Shown here one piece after another: positions 1 to 7,469 of a stretch of DNA of 17,769 nt. Origin of the DNA: Pseudomonadota bacterium (GTDB taxonomy: Bacteria > Pseudomonadota > Alphaproteobacteria > Rhodobacterales > Rhodobacteraceae); assembly GCA_027623875.1 (NCBI GenBank), contig JAQBUS010000004.1, forward strand, positions 1 to 17,769. Direction: 5' to 3'. Both the position numbers and the translations under genes were made by a program. The notes below the pieces were generated by a model. It worked only from the letters and a program-made list of their open reading frames with translations. It did not search any database and had not been told where the DNA came from. Position 1 is the first letter of the stretch. Each line of letters opens with the position of its first letter.

Positions 1-1773
1 GGTTTCATGAGAGGCAATCCTGAAACTGAGTTTACATTAAGTGACTTGGTTAAAAACTGCGGTGTGAGTATTTCTGTTATTAGAGGGCTTGTGTCTATTG
101 GCGCTGTCTTAGAAACCAAAAAAGCAAAAGATGTTAAGTTTCCTCTTTTAAACACAAATACCCTGCGTCAACCACTTACTCCTGACCAAAAAGCAGCAGT
201 TAAAAAGTTGGATTTTGTTGGAGATTATAATGCTATTTTATTAAAAGGTGTTACTGGGTCAGGAAAAACGGAAGTGTATTTAGAAGCAATTTCTAAATGT
301 ATTAGTCAGGGGCAGCAGGCTTTAGTGCTTCTGCCAGAAATTGGGCTTACGTCCGAGTTTTTAATTAGGGTTGAGAAAAGGTTTGGAGTTAGACCCGCAG
401 AGTGGCATTCGGGAGTTAGTACTGCTGAACGTAGACGGGTGTGGAAAATGGTTGGGCTCAGTGGAGTGCAATTGGTTGTTGGAGCAAGATCCGCTTTATT
501 TTTACCTTTCCAAAACCTTGGGTTAATAGTCGTGGATGAGGAGCACGACCCATCATATAAGCAAGATGATGGAGTTCTGTATAATGCTAGGGATATGGCT
601 GTACTACGAGGAACAATATGCTCTGCTAAGGTCATTTTAGCCTCAGCTACACCTTCATTAGAAAGCTGGGCCAACGAAAAACAGGGTAAGTATTTAGGAA
701 TCGAACTTAAGTCTCGGTATGGAGGAGCTCAGCTCCCTGTTATTAGGTCTATTGACATGCGTTTAGAAAAGTTGGCACCGGGTGAGTGGATATCTCCCTC
801 ACTTGTCTCGAGGATACATGATAAAATAAACAAACGAGAACAGTCGTTATTGTTTTTAAATCGCCGTGGATATGCGCCCGTAACGCTTTGTCGATCATGT
901 GGAATGCAGGTTAATTGCAATCAGTGTGATAGTAGTATGGTTGAGCACAAAGTTCTTAACCGTTTAATGTGTCACCAATGCGGTAATACAAAACTTAAAC
1001 CTAAGGCGTGTCCTTCCTGCTCTTCAGAAAATAGTTTGTCAGCTGTTGGACCTGGGGTCGAACGTTTGGGGGAGGAGGTTAATCGATTATTTCCAGGTGC
1101 TCGGGTAGCTGTCTTGTCTTCAGATCTTTTTCCAAGCGCCACAGATCTTAAAGTTCAGATAAATCAAATAGCTGAAGGAAAGGTGGATATAATAATAGGA
1201 ACCCAACTTGTGGCTAAGGGTCATAATTTTCCATTGTTAACTTTAGTCGGGGTTATTGATATCGATATAGGTTTGCAAGGTGCAGATTTGCGAGCGTCAG
1301 AAAGAACATTTCAACTTATTCAACAGGTTTCGGGTCGAGCTGGGCGAGCAGATAAATCTGGCGAAGCTTTTATTCAAACTTTTCAGCCAGATCATCATGT
1401 AATTAAGTCAATTTTAAACTCGGATCCTGAAGCCTTCTGGAAATCAGAGGCCTTAGATCGGGAAAGATTTAAAGTTCCACCATACGGTCGTATGGCTGGC
1501 ATTATTTTGTCTGGGAAAAATATATCTGACGTACAATTTATTGGAAGATATCTAGCTAAGAATAGTAATGATCTGCGGGAAGCGGGTATTAAGTTGTATG
1601 GACCAGCGCCTGCACCGATAGCCCGAATAAAGGGTCAGCATAGAGAACGCATGTTGGTTGTTGCATCCAAGAAGGCGCCTCTTCAGGTTAAGTTACTTAA
1701 ATGGATATCCCAACTCAGCACTAATAGAGGAGTGAAAATAAAAATTGATATAGATCCATACAATTTTTATTAG
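1..1773 (+). CDS. priA: Primosomal protein N' (PriA helicase), 5'-truncated by the window
   Basis: PriA is the 3'-5' DNA helicase that recognises stalled forks and reloads the replisome. The reading frame is open to base 1 (Gly-Phe precede the first ATG at 7), so the gene begins outside the window. About 140 N-terminal residues, the 3'-end-binding domain, are missing compared with the usual length of about 730. Counting from the ATG at 7, the Walker A motif GVTGSGKT is at residues 81-88 and the DEEH box at 177-180. Four zinc-binding Cys pairs lie at 295/298, 304/307, 322/325 and 335/338. Helicase motifs GTQLVAKGHNFP (398-409) and VSGRAGRA (441-448) follow. The protein ends normally with a TAG stop. 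All catalytic motifs look intact. The ATG at 7 is internal and should not be taken as the start. Confidence 0.96.
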   Translation, partial: GFMRGNPETEFTLSDLVKNCGVSISVIRGLVSIGAVLETKKAKDVKFPLLNTNTLRQPLTPDQKAAVKKLDFVGDYNAILLKGVTGSGKTEVYLEAISKCISQGQQALVLLPEIGLTSEFLIRVEKRFGVRPAEWHSGVSTAERRRVWKMVGLSGVQLVVGARSALFLPFQNLGLIVVDEEHDPSYKQDDGVLYNARDMAVLRGTICSAKVILASATPSLESWANEKQGKYLGIELKSRYGGAQLPVIRSIDMRLEKLAPGEWISPSLVSRIHDKINKREQSLLFLNRRGYAPVTLCRSCGMQVNCNQCDSSMVEHKVLNRLMCHQCGNTKLKPKACPSCSSENSLSAVGPGVERLGEEVNRLFPGARVAVLSSDLFPSATDLKVQINQIAEGKVDIIIGTQLVAKGHNFPLLTLVGVIDIDIGLQGADLRASERTFQLIQQVSGRAGRADKSGEAFIQTFQPDHHVIKSILNSDPEAFWKSEALDRERFKVPPYGRMAGIILSGKNISDVQFIGRYLAKNSNDLREAGIKLYGPAPAPIARIKGQHRERMLVVASKKAPLQVKLLKWISQLSTNRGVKIKIDIDPYNFY

Positions 1774-1980
1774 AGTATTAATTACACCTTTTGATTGATA
1801 TTCTTAATTTTAAAGCATTTGATCACTATAATAGCAAGAAGATTACAATTGATTTTAGGTTTAAGTTCTTGGGGAGTTGTTTGTTAAAGAATTTCCGTTG
1901 TAAGCTGCAATAATGGTCATGCCTTAGTTTTTTTTGCCTTCTATATTTGTGAATACTAAGTTTAAAAAAATAGTACTTTT

Positions 1981-1986
1981 AAGGAG
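1981..1986 (+). promoter_or_regulatory. Strong ribosome binding site for tyrC
   Basis: AAGGAG lies 8 bases before a TTG codon. It is the best Shine-Dalgarno match near this gene and fixes the TTG at 1995 as the start. No ATG or GTG in frame is as well placed. Confidence 0.8.
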
Positions 1987-1994
1987 TTTTAAGT

Positions 1995-2912
1995 TTGAGC
2001 CTGATATATGACAGAGTTGCCTTGATAGGTTTGGGCTTAATAGCTTCTTCTATGGCACATGCAATACGACGAGACAATTTGGTAGGTGAAATTGTTGGCT
2101 ATGCTAGATCAGAAGGTACACGAAAAAGAGCATTAGAGTTGGGTTTTTGTGATAGAATTTCTGAAACTGCAGCTGACGCGGTTAAAGGAGCAGATCTTGT
2201 TGTTCTATGTGTTCCAGTTGGAGCAATGGGAGAAGTTTCGATTGAGATTTCAGGTTCGCTATCTCGGGGTGCGACTGTCACTGATGTTGGCTCCACTAAA
2301 AGGTCGGTCATTGAAGCAGTCTCTCCAAACTTACCGAATTATGTTCATTTTATTCCAGCTCATCCGGTCGCTGGTACCGAGCAGTCAGGACCAGATTCCG
2401 GCTTTGCTGAACTATTTGAGAATAGATGGTGCCTTCTCACACCAAAAAGTAGTGTTGATATAGACAAGGTAAATAAATTAAAGTCCTTATGGACATCTAT
2501 GGGAGCTAATGTGGAGTTTATGGAGCCAGACCATCACGATTTGGTTTTGGCTGTTACCTCTCACGCACCGCATCTTATAGCATACACTATGGTCGGAGTG
2601 GCAGACGATATTAGACGTGTAACTGATAGCGAAGTAGTGAAATATTCTGCAGCTGGATTTAGAGATTTTACTCGAATTGCAGCATCAGATCCAACGATGT
2701 GGCGAGATGTATTTTTAACAAATAAAGAGGCTACCTTAGAGGTGTTGGGGCGTTTTACAGAAGAACTTTTTGCACTTCAAAGAGCTATACGCACCGGTGA
2801 TGGAGAGCATCTGCACGATTACTTCACTCGAACGAGAGAAATAAGAAGAGGTGTTATCGAGGCAGGACAGGACACTGATGCGCCAAATTTTGGCAGAAAT
2901 AAAAAAAATTAA
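1995..2912 (+). CDS. tyrC: Prephenate/arogenate dehydrogenase (TyrA/TyrC family)
   Basis: This enzyme performs the NAD(P)-dependent oxidative decarboxylation of prephenate or arogenate, the committed step to tyrosine, in the cytoplasm. The 305-residue protein opens with a Rossmann fold. Its dinucleotide loop reads GLGLIASS (residues 12-19), with Ala in place of the third Gly. The substrate motif HPVAGTEQSGP is at 123-133, SHAPH at 189-193, and the conserved SAAGFRDFTRIAASDP block at 218-233. Length and motifs are complete. There is no fused chorismate mutase or ACT domain. The start is TTG, chosen because of the AAGGAG eight bases upstream. It stands alone on the + strand, 221 bp after priA and convergent with the DUF2125 gene. 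Whether it prefers prephenate or arogenate cannot be read from the sequence. Confidence 0.93.
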   Translation: MSLIYDRVALIGLGLIASSMAHAIRRDNLVGEIVGYARSEGTRKRALELGFCDRISETAADAVKGADLVVLCVPVGAMGEVSIEISGSLSRGATVTDVGSTKRSVIEAVSPNLPNYVHFIPAHPVAGTEQSGPDSGFAELFENRWCLLTPKSSVDIDKVNKLKSLWTSMGANVEFMEPDHHDLVLAVTSHAPHLIAYTMVGVADDIRRVTDSEVVKYSAAGFRDFTRIAASDPTMWRDVFLTNKEATLEVLGRFTEELFALQRAIRTGDGEHLHDYFTRTREIRRGVIEAGQDTDAPNFGRNKKN

Positions 2913-2952
2913 TGGAAGATTACGAAGGTATTTAAAATGCTCAACCCATATT

Positions 2953-2995
2953 GTTATATTAGTAAAAAAATTTGACAATATAACTTAATATTAAG
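2953..2995. terminator. Possible weak AT-rich terminator between convergent genes
   Basis: GTTATATT at 2953-2960 pairs with AATATAAC at 2977-2984 across a 16-base loop, and the perfect palindrome CTTAATATTAAG follows at 2984-2995. This lies between the ends of tyrC (+) and the DUF2125 gene (-), where a bidirectional terminator is expected. The stem is almost all A-T and no clean T-run follows it, so it may only be a pause or rho-dependent site. Confidence 0.25.
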
Positions 2996-3002
2996 AATTC
3001 AG

Positions 3003-3995
3003 TTATTGCAAAATTATATTTGGGATTTGGCCAACAGGAATTGGACCGATAAACATTTTACCTTCTTGAATTTTAATGCTGAACTCTAAAGATTTTGGAT
3101 CCCCGGATAATTTTGAGATAAAGTTTAACCCTTTTATAATTTCATCTAAATCATATGAGGCTAGCAAGTTAATGTTGATTGCTTGTAACATAAGTTCTCG
3201 CAAATTTTCAATTTGTATATCTATGCGGCCGGATGGTGTTCCAGTCTGGTTAATGTCTATATTTCCTTTAAGCATTACCGCGAAGAGGTTTGAAGAAAGG
3301 TCCGCTTGATTGATGTTAATTTCAGTAAGGCGTAGGCCTTGGTAACTATTAGCACTGAAGTTTGTTTTTTTACTCAAGTGGATTTTCACACTTAAACCTA
3401 GAGTTAGAGGTGTAATGTTTAAAGTGTCAGAGTGCACATTTGTAAAACTAGGAAGGAAGAAATTTTTGACGCTAACTCCAATTTCATAAGCGTCATCAAA
3501 CAACTGGTCCTGCCTTAATGCTATGTTTAGTGCATTGGTGTTTAAAATCACTTTTTCTAAAGAAAGTAGTTGAAAATCTTCAGTGGTTAGTACAATTCGA
3601 TCTATTTCAGAAAACAGCAAATCTTTAAAGATTAGACTGCTCTGCATTTTTTTATTTCTAATCGATAAGATATTATTTGCAATTTTCAACTCGTGTTCTT
3701 TCGGCCAAATAGCGATTAGGTGATTTGGCTTGTAGCTTAGAGATAAAATCTGAAAGTACGGAGTGCTCCAGCCTATATTATCTTCCGGGCTTATGATGTT
3801 TAGATTCTCTATCGTGGTATCGAAACGATTTGGAAAACCACGAACTTTTAACTTGGAGAAATCAATTGCCCAACCTAGAGTTTTGTATTTCTCTAAAGTC
3901 TCAAGAAGGGTTTTTTCAGTCTTATATGCCCCGATTACCCAATAACCTGACCAAAGAGCAAAAATTACTGAGATTATCCAAATTAATTTACGCAT
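3003..3995 (-). CDS. DUF2125 family envelope protein of unknown function
   Basis: This is a 330-residue protein with one hydrophobic N-terminal segment (about residues 4-23), read as a signal anchor or uncleaved signal peptide. The remainder looks beta-rich and periplasmic. Two features match the DUF2125 family as I know it: GFPNRFDTT at 53-61 and the C-terminal GKMFIGPIPVGQIPN, a glycine/proline-rich ending. The repeated short beta-like segments resemble lipid-transfer or AsmA-like proteins, but that is only an impression and no function is established. The start is ATG with a weak upstream AGG. The gene is convergent with tyrC and divergent from the channel-like gene, with 239 bp in between. 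No catalytic residues are evident. Confidence 0.8.
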   Translation of the reverse strand: MRKLIWIISVIFALWSGYWVIGAYKTEKTLLETLEKYKTLGWAIDFSKLKVRGFPNRFDTTIENLNIISPEDNIGWSTPYFQILSLSYKPNHLIAIWPKEHELKIANNILSIRNKKMQSSLIFKDLLFSEIDRIVLTTEDFQLLSLEKVILNTNALNIALRQDQLFDDAYEIGVSVKNFFLPSFTNVHSDTLNITPLTLGLSVKIHLSKKTNFSANSYQGLRLTEININQADLSSNLFAVMLKGNIDINQTGTPSGRIDIQIENLRELMLQAININLLASYDLDEIIKGLNFISKLSGDPKSLEFSIKIQEGKMFIGPIPVGQIPNIILQ

Positions 3996-4034
3996 TACCT
4001 GATCATCATTTTGTTTAAATCAACTTTATAAGAT

Positions 4035-4067
4035 AAAAATAAAAAGAGCTACAGCAATACGGGCTCT
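4035..4067 (-). terminator. Terminator-like hairpin, minus strand
   Basis: Read on the minus strand, AGAGC (4067-4063) and GCTCT (4049-4045) form a 5-bp stem followed directly by TTTTTATTTTT. The stem is short. It would stop transcripts heading from the divergent gap toward the DUF2125 gene, or end a small RNA. It overlaps the possible gene remnant. Confidence 0.3.
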
Positions 4068-4087
4068 ATCGATATAAGGTGCTGGGA

Positions 4088-4126
4088 GTGATCTAATAGA
4101 AGTCTGGGGATCACGGGGTATTTTTT
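4088..4126 (+). terminator. Terminator-like hairpin upstream of the channel-like gene
   Basis: GTGATC (4088-4093) and GATCAC (4109-4114) form a perfect 6-bp stem with a 15-base loop. Six T residues follow at 4121-4126, six bases after the stem. It faces opposite to the hairpin at 4035-4067. It could be a leader attenuator, the end of a small RNA, or chance. Confidence 0.3.
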
Positions 4127-4170
4127 GATGAGTACCAAATTGAAATTAACTTAACCTAGGCATATTAAAC

Positions 4171-4199
4171 TTGGAAAAATTGCTTTGACCATTTAATAT
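4171..4199 (+). promoter_or_regulatory. Possible promoter for the MotA/ExbB-like gene
   Basis: TTGGAA (4171-4176) and TAATAT (4194-4199) are separated by 17 bp, each matching four of six consensus bases. They sit about 35 bp before the ATG at 4235. In AT-rich DNA such matches arise easily. Confidence 0.25.
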
Positions 4200-4234
4200 A
4201 CTAAAATAACTATTTAAATTGAAAAGGCGGCTTA

Positions 4235-5341
4235 ATGGAGGTTTTAAATAATAAGCGATTACTTGGTTTTACTCGACCAATTCGACAAATCGGTTTTATG
4301 GTACTTGTTCTTTGCTTAGCGGTGATTGGAACTTATTTTATTCTACCTAGCCTTGCCCCAGTGTTCTTCGCAAACCTTTATTTGAACGGTCTTATTTTTA
4401 TTGTTTTTCTAACTGGGGTGGTTGCTTGCTTTTGGCAAGTAGCCCAGTTGACCTCTTCGGTGAGGTGGATAGAAAAAATTGCTGAAATTAGTACAGATAT
4501 TGAGCCTAACAGGACGCCTCGACTTTTGGCGTCGCTTGCAGCAGTACTGAATGCGGGTGGCTATAAAATGAAGGTTACATCCGGTTCAGCTCGTACCATA
4601 CTCGATTCAATTGCTATTAGAATGGATGAATCTCGTGATATTACGCGCTATATAATAAATCTTTTAATATTTTTAGGTCTTTTGGGAACTTTTTATGGGT
4701 TAGCAATAACGATTCCAGGTGTTGTTGATACTATTCGGACTCTCAACCCCCAAGAGGGAGAAAGCGGTGTCGAGTCCTTTGGAAAACTGATGAATGGTTT
4801 GGAAACCCAATTGGCCGGTATGGGGACAGCTTTTTCATCCTCTCTATTGGGACTTGCTGGATCGCTTGTTGTAGGGCTTTTAGAGTTGTTTGCTGGTCAT
4901 GGACAAAATCGTTTTTATAGAGAAATGGAAGAATGGCTCTCGTCAGTAACAAAGTTTTCTTTTGCAAGCTCTGATGGAGATACAATGCCTCCAGTGACTT
5001 CAGAGCTAGTTCCTATCCTAAACCATATACTTGAGCAGAATGCGCGCTTTGATGAGTTCTTGGATCAATTAGAAAATTCAAGAAAGGAAAATGATCAACG
5101 GGCAGATAAGATGGTGGAGACGGTTTTGCGATTAGTCGAGAGGATAGATCAGTCCGATGACATTGGATCGGCACTTAAGCGCGTAGCTCAGGGACAAGAA
5201 GATTTAGTAAAAAAGTTGACCTCTGAAATTAATGACGGCGAAGGAGATAATGCTGAGAGTAGTGTGAGATTAAGAGGCATTGAAAATCAACTTATTAAGA
5301 TTTTGAATGAGATGATTTCACGGGACATTGAAAGAAAATGA
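4235..5341 (+). CDS. MotA/TolQ/ExbB-type proton channel protein
   Basis: This is a 368-residue inner-membrane protein of the MotA/TolQ/ExbB superfamily, the multi-subunit part of proton-driven envelope motors. Hydrophobic segments are visible at about residues 20-39, 48-68, 139-160 and 196-220. The last two carry the family features: FLGLLGTFYGLAITIPG (146-162), then GLETQLAGMGTAFSSSLLGLAGSL (188-211). Between the first and second pairs is a cytoplasmic loop of about 70 residues. A charged, probably helical C-terminal tail (about 255-368) contains repeated acidic/basic stretches. The start is ATG with AAGGCGG a few bases upstream. The next gene, 109 bp downstream, encodes a MotB-like partner, so the two very likely form one stator-like complex. 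No flagellar, Tol or TonB genes adjoin, so flagellar MotA, TolQ or ExbB labels are not justified. Confidence 0.85.
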   Translation: MEVLNNKRLLGFTRPIRQIGFMVLVLCLAVIGTYFILPSLAPVFFANLYLNGLIFIVFLTGVVACFWQVAQLTSSVRWIEKIAEISTDIEPNRTPRLLASLAAVLNAGGYKMKVTSGSARTILDSIAIRMDESRDITRYIINLLIFLGLLGTFYGLAITIPGVVDTIRTLNPQEGESGVESFGKLMNGLETQLAGMGTAFSSSLLGLAGSLVVGLLELFAGHGQNRFYREMEEWLSSVTKFSFASSDGDTMPPVTSELVPILNHILEQNARFDEFLDQLENSRKENDQRADKMVETVLRLVERIDQSDDIGSALKRVAQGQEDLVKKLTSEINDGEGDNAESSVRLRGIENQLIKILNEMISRDIERK

Positions 5342-5450
5342 ATTTAACTACCTGCAAACATTTTATGGTAGCATGCTCATTTTTTTGTGTTTTGAAAAAA
5401 TTAAATTATGCTATCCCCCGTTATCTTGAGTATTTTATGAGTGAGGTTAA

Positions 5451-7469
5451 ATGGCTCTAAGTCGCCGTACTGGAAAGAGATTCGAGGCAAACATTTGGCC
5501 CGGATTTGTCGATGCAATGACGGCATTACTTTTGGTATTAATTTTGTCTATATTTATGATTCTGTTGTTTATGTTTCGGGGAACTATTGTTTCTCAAGAT
5601 ACTGAGCTAGATAAATTATCTAACCAAGTGAAGAGCTTAGCTCAGAGCTTGGGCTTAGAACAATCAAAGGGGCGGAGTTTGAGCAGTAAAGTCGCTGGTT
5701 TAAGTGGTCTGCTGGATAAGAGCTCTTTAGAGTTAGAAAAACAAAAAACTTTAGTTCAATCTCTCACTTTGGAGGTTGGATCTCAACAAAGTTCGATTGT
5801 CGATTTTGAACAACAAGTCTTGGGCCTTTTAAGTGAAAAGGAAAATTCCTTACAACGTATTAGAGCATTAAATCAAAAATTAAGCTCTGTTAGTAAAGAT
5901 TTAGAATTGCAAATTTCGGCAAAAGAAGCCTTTAGCCTAGCTCTTTCTCAGGCACGGGAGGAACTTGACGTGGGAGTTGAGGTTGCAAGGTTGGCTGCTG
6001 CGCGGCGTGAAGCTCTAGAATCTCTAATAATGAATTTAGAAATTGAGAATGATAAAAACCGAGAAGAAATATCTGATTTGGAAATGCAAAACTTGAGTGA
6101 CTCAGCAGCTGCAGAAATGCTTAAAAAAAGATTAGCGGGAGCGGATGCTGAATTAACTGCTATGACATTGACGTTAGAAGAAAAAAGGCGGCAAGCGGAA
6201 GAAACACTTACACTTTTAGCAGCTACAAATTTTGATTACGATATTTTAAACGAGAAGCTAATAGCAGCTCTTGTTCAGGTTGATGAACAAAGGAAAGAGA
6301 AGTTAACTCTTGAGGGCAAAGTTATATCAGCTGTTACCTATGTTGAGAAACTTGAACTAGAGGGTTCTGCTCGTGAAAAAGAAATAAGAGATCAGTTGGC
6401 ACGATTGCTTGCGCAAAAAATTCTAACAGAGCAAAAGCTAACGGTTGAGATTAGTAAGTCTGAGCAAGATCAGATATTGCTTTCCACAGCTAGAGCTGAA
6501 CTTAAGAAAGAGCAGAGCTTAGGTTTAAAGTCCCAACTTTTAGTTGAAGCGCTAAATCAGCAGCTAGCTGAAGTCAGGTCGCAGCTTGGTCAACTACAAG
6601 GGTTGCTCGATGATTCTCGCGCGCGGGATGAGGCTGCTGGAGTTCAGTTACAGACGTTCAGAGGCGATTTAAATGCTGCCCTCGCTAGATTGGCTGCAGA
6701 AAAGAAGAAATACGCGGCTGAACTTGAGAAGGAAAATGAAGCTCTGATAGCTATGGCCGGCGAGCGAGATCGAGTACTTGAAGAATTAAAACAAGAAAAA
6801 AGTTTATTAAAATCTTCGGTTTTGGAACAAACTAAACAGCTGTCTGAGTTGGAGTCTAACCAGATAAAACTAACCTCTCTAAATTCTGAATTACTTGCGG
6901 CACAGATAAAGGCTAATGAGGAAGAGCAAAAGCGAGTGATGCTGGAAGAAGATATAAGGGAAAGGCTCGAGGCTGATAAATTAAAACTTCAAGCAGAGGC
7001 TCTTGAGCTAAAGAATTATAGGTCTGAGTTTTTTGGAGAATTAAAGAAACTTCTTGGCGCTCAGAAAGCAATAGAAATTAAGGGAGATAGATTTGTCTTT
7101 GCCGCTGAAGTCTTGTTTTCATCGGGTAGTGCTGATTTATCCCCCTTAGGCACTAGAGAGATTACAAAGGTAACTGAGATTATTCTTCGGGTATCAACCT
7201 CTATCCCCTCAAACATTAACTGGGTACTTCGGGTTGATGGTCATACAGATAGCGACCCCATTTCGGGCAATGGTCAGTTTAAAGATAATTGGGAGTTAAG
7301 CCAGGCTAGAGCTTTATCAGTCGTTCGCTATATGTCTGAAAGTTTAGGCATGCCTGCTAACAGGTTAGTCGCTGCAGGATTTGGAGAATTCCAACCCGTA
7401 AATACGACGGGAACCGACGAAGGAAAATCTCAGAATAGACGAATAGAAATGAAGCTCACCGAGAGATAA
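5451..7469 (+). CDS. MotB-like protein with long coiled coil and C-terminal OmpA domain
   Basis: This 672-residue protein is probably anchored in the inner membrane and bound to peptidoglycan. The N-terminus resembles MotB: the membrane segment at 19-43 begins WPGFVDAMTALLLVL, with Asp21 where MotB and TolR have the proton-carrying Asp. Residues about 44-526 are heptad-rich coiled coil. No proline occurs between Pro17 and Pro565, and the protein has no cysteine. The OmpA/MotB peptidoglycan-binding domain (about 527-672) shows DGHTD at 596-600, NWELSQARA at 613-621 and NRRIE at 662-666. The start ATG at 5451 has GAGG four bases upstream. The partner is surely the MotA/ExbB-like protein just before it. 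The coil is far longer than in flagellar MotB. Biological role unknown. Confidence 0.88.
   Translation: MALSRRTGKRFEANIWPGFVDAMTALLLVLILSIFMILLFMFRGTIVSQDTELDKLSNQVKSLAQSLGLEQSKGRSLSSKVAGLSGLLDKSSLELEKQKTLVQSLTLEVGSQQSSIVDFEQQVLGLLSEKENSLQRIRALNQKLSSVSKDLELQISAKEAFSLALSQAREELDVGVEVARLAAARREALESLIMNLEIENDKNREEISDLEMQNLSDSAAAEMLKKRLAGADAELTAMTLTLEEKRRQAEETLTLLAATNFDYDILNEKLIAALVQVDEQRKEKLTLEGKVISAVTYVEKLELEGSAREKEIRDQLARLLAQKILTEQKLTVEISKSEQDQILLSTARAELKKEQSLGLKSQLLVEALNQQLAEVRSQLGQLQGLLDDSRARDEAAGVQLQTFRGDLNAALARLAAEKKKYAAELEKENEALIAMAGERDRVLEELKQEKSLLKSSVLEQTKQLSELESNQIKLTSLNSELLAAQIKANEEEQKRVMLEEDIRERLEADKLKLQAEALELKNYRSEFFGELKKLLGAQKAIEIKGDRFVFAAEVLFSSGSADLSPLGTREITKVTEIILRVSTSIPSNINWVLRVDGHTDSDPISGNGQFKDNWELSQARALSVVRYMSESLGMPANRLVAAGFGEFQPVNTTGTDEGKSQNRRIEMKLTER

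Larger units (their letters stand above)
4026..4145 (-). pseudogene. Possible C-terminal remnant of a decayed gene
   Basis: On the minus strand a stretch of 39 sense codons runs from a TAA (4146-4148) to a TAA (4026-4028) without any ATG, GTG or TTG. The middle looks protein-like (IPRDPQTSIRSLPAPYIDRA), with more Pro, Arg and Ala than expected of translated AT-rich spacer, and it ends in a hydrophobic tail. It lies just upstream of the DUF2125 gene on the same strand. I do not recognise the family. Chance cannot be excluded for a run this short. Confidence 0.25.

Noticed and set aside
306..674. Long open frame opposite to priA.
   Set aside because: It is a shadow of priA codon usage, has no ribosome binding site and no family-like sequence.
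4035..4130. A known structured RNA (SRP RNA, tmRNA, 6S or a riboswitch) in the divergent gap.
   Set aside because: None of the conserved loops or helices of those RNAs could be found; only two short stems are visible.
4235..7469. A complete Zorya defence system.
   Set aside because: Only MotA-like and MotB-like proteins are present, with the long coil on the wrong partner. No ZorC, ZorD or ZorE-type nuclease or helicase adjoins, and the context is housekeeping.
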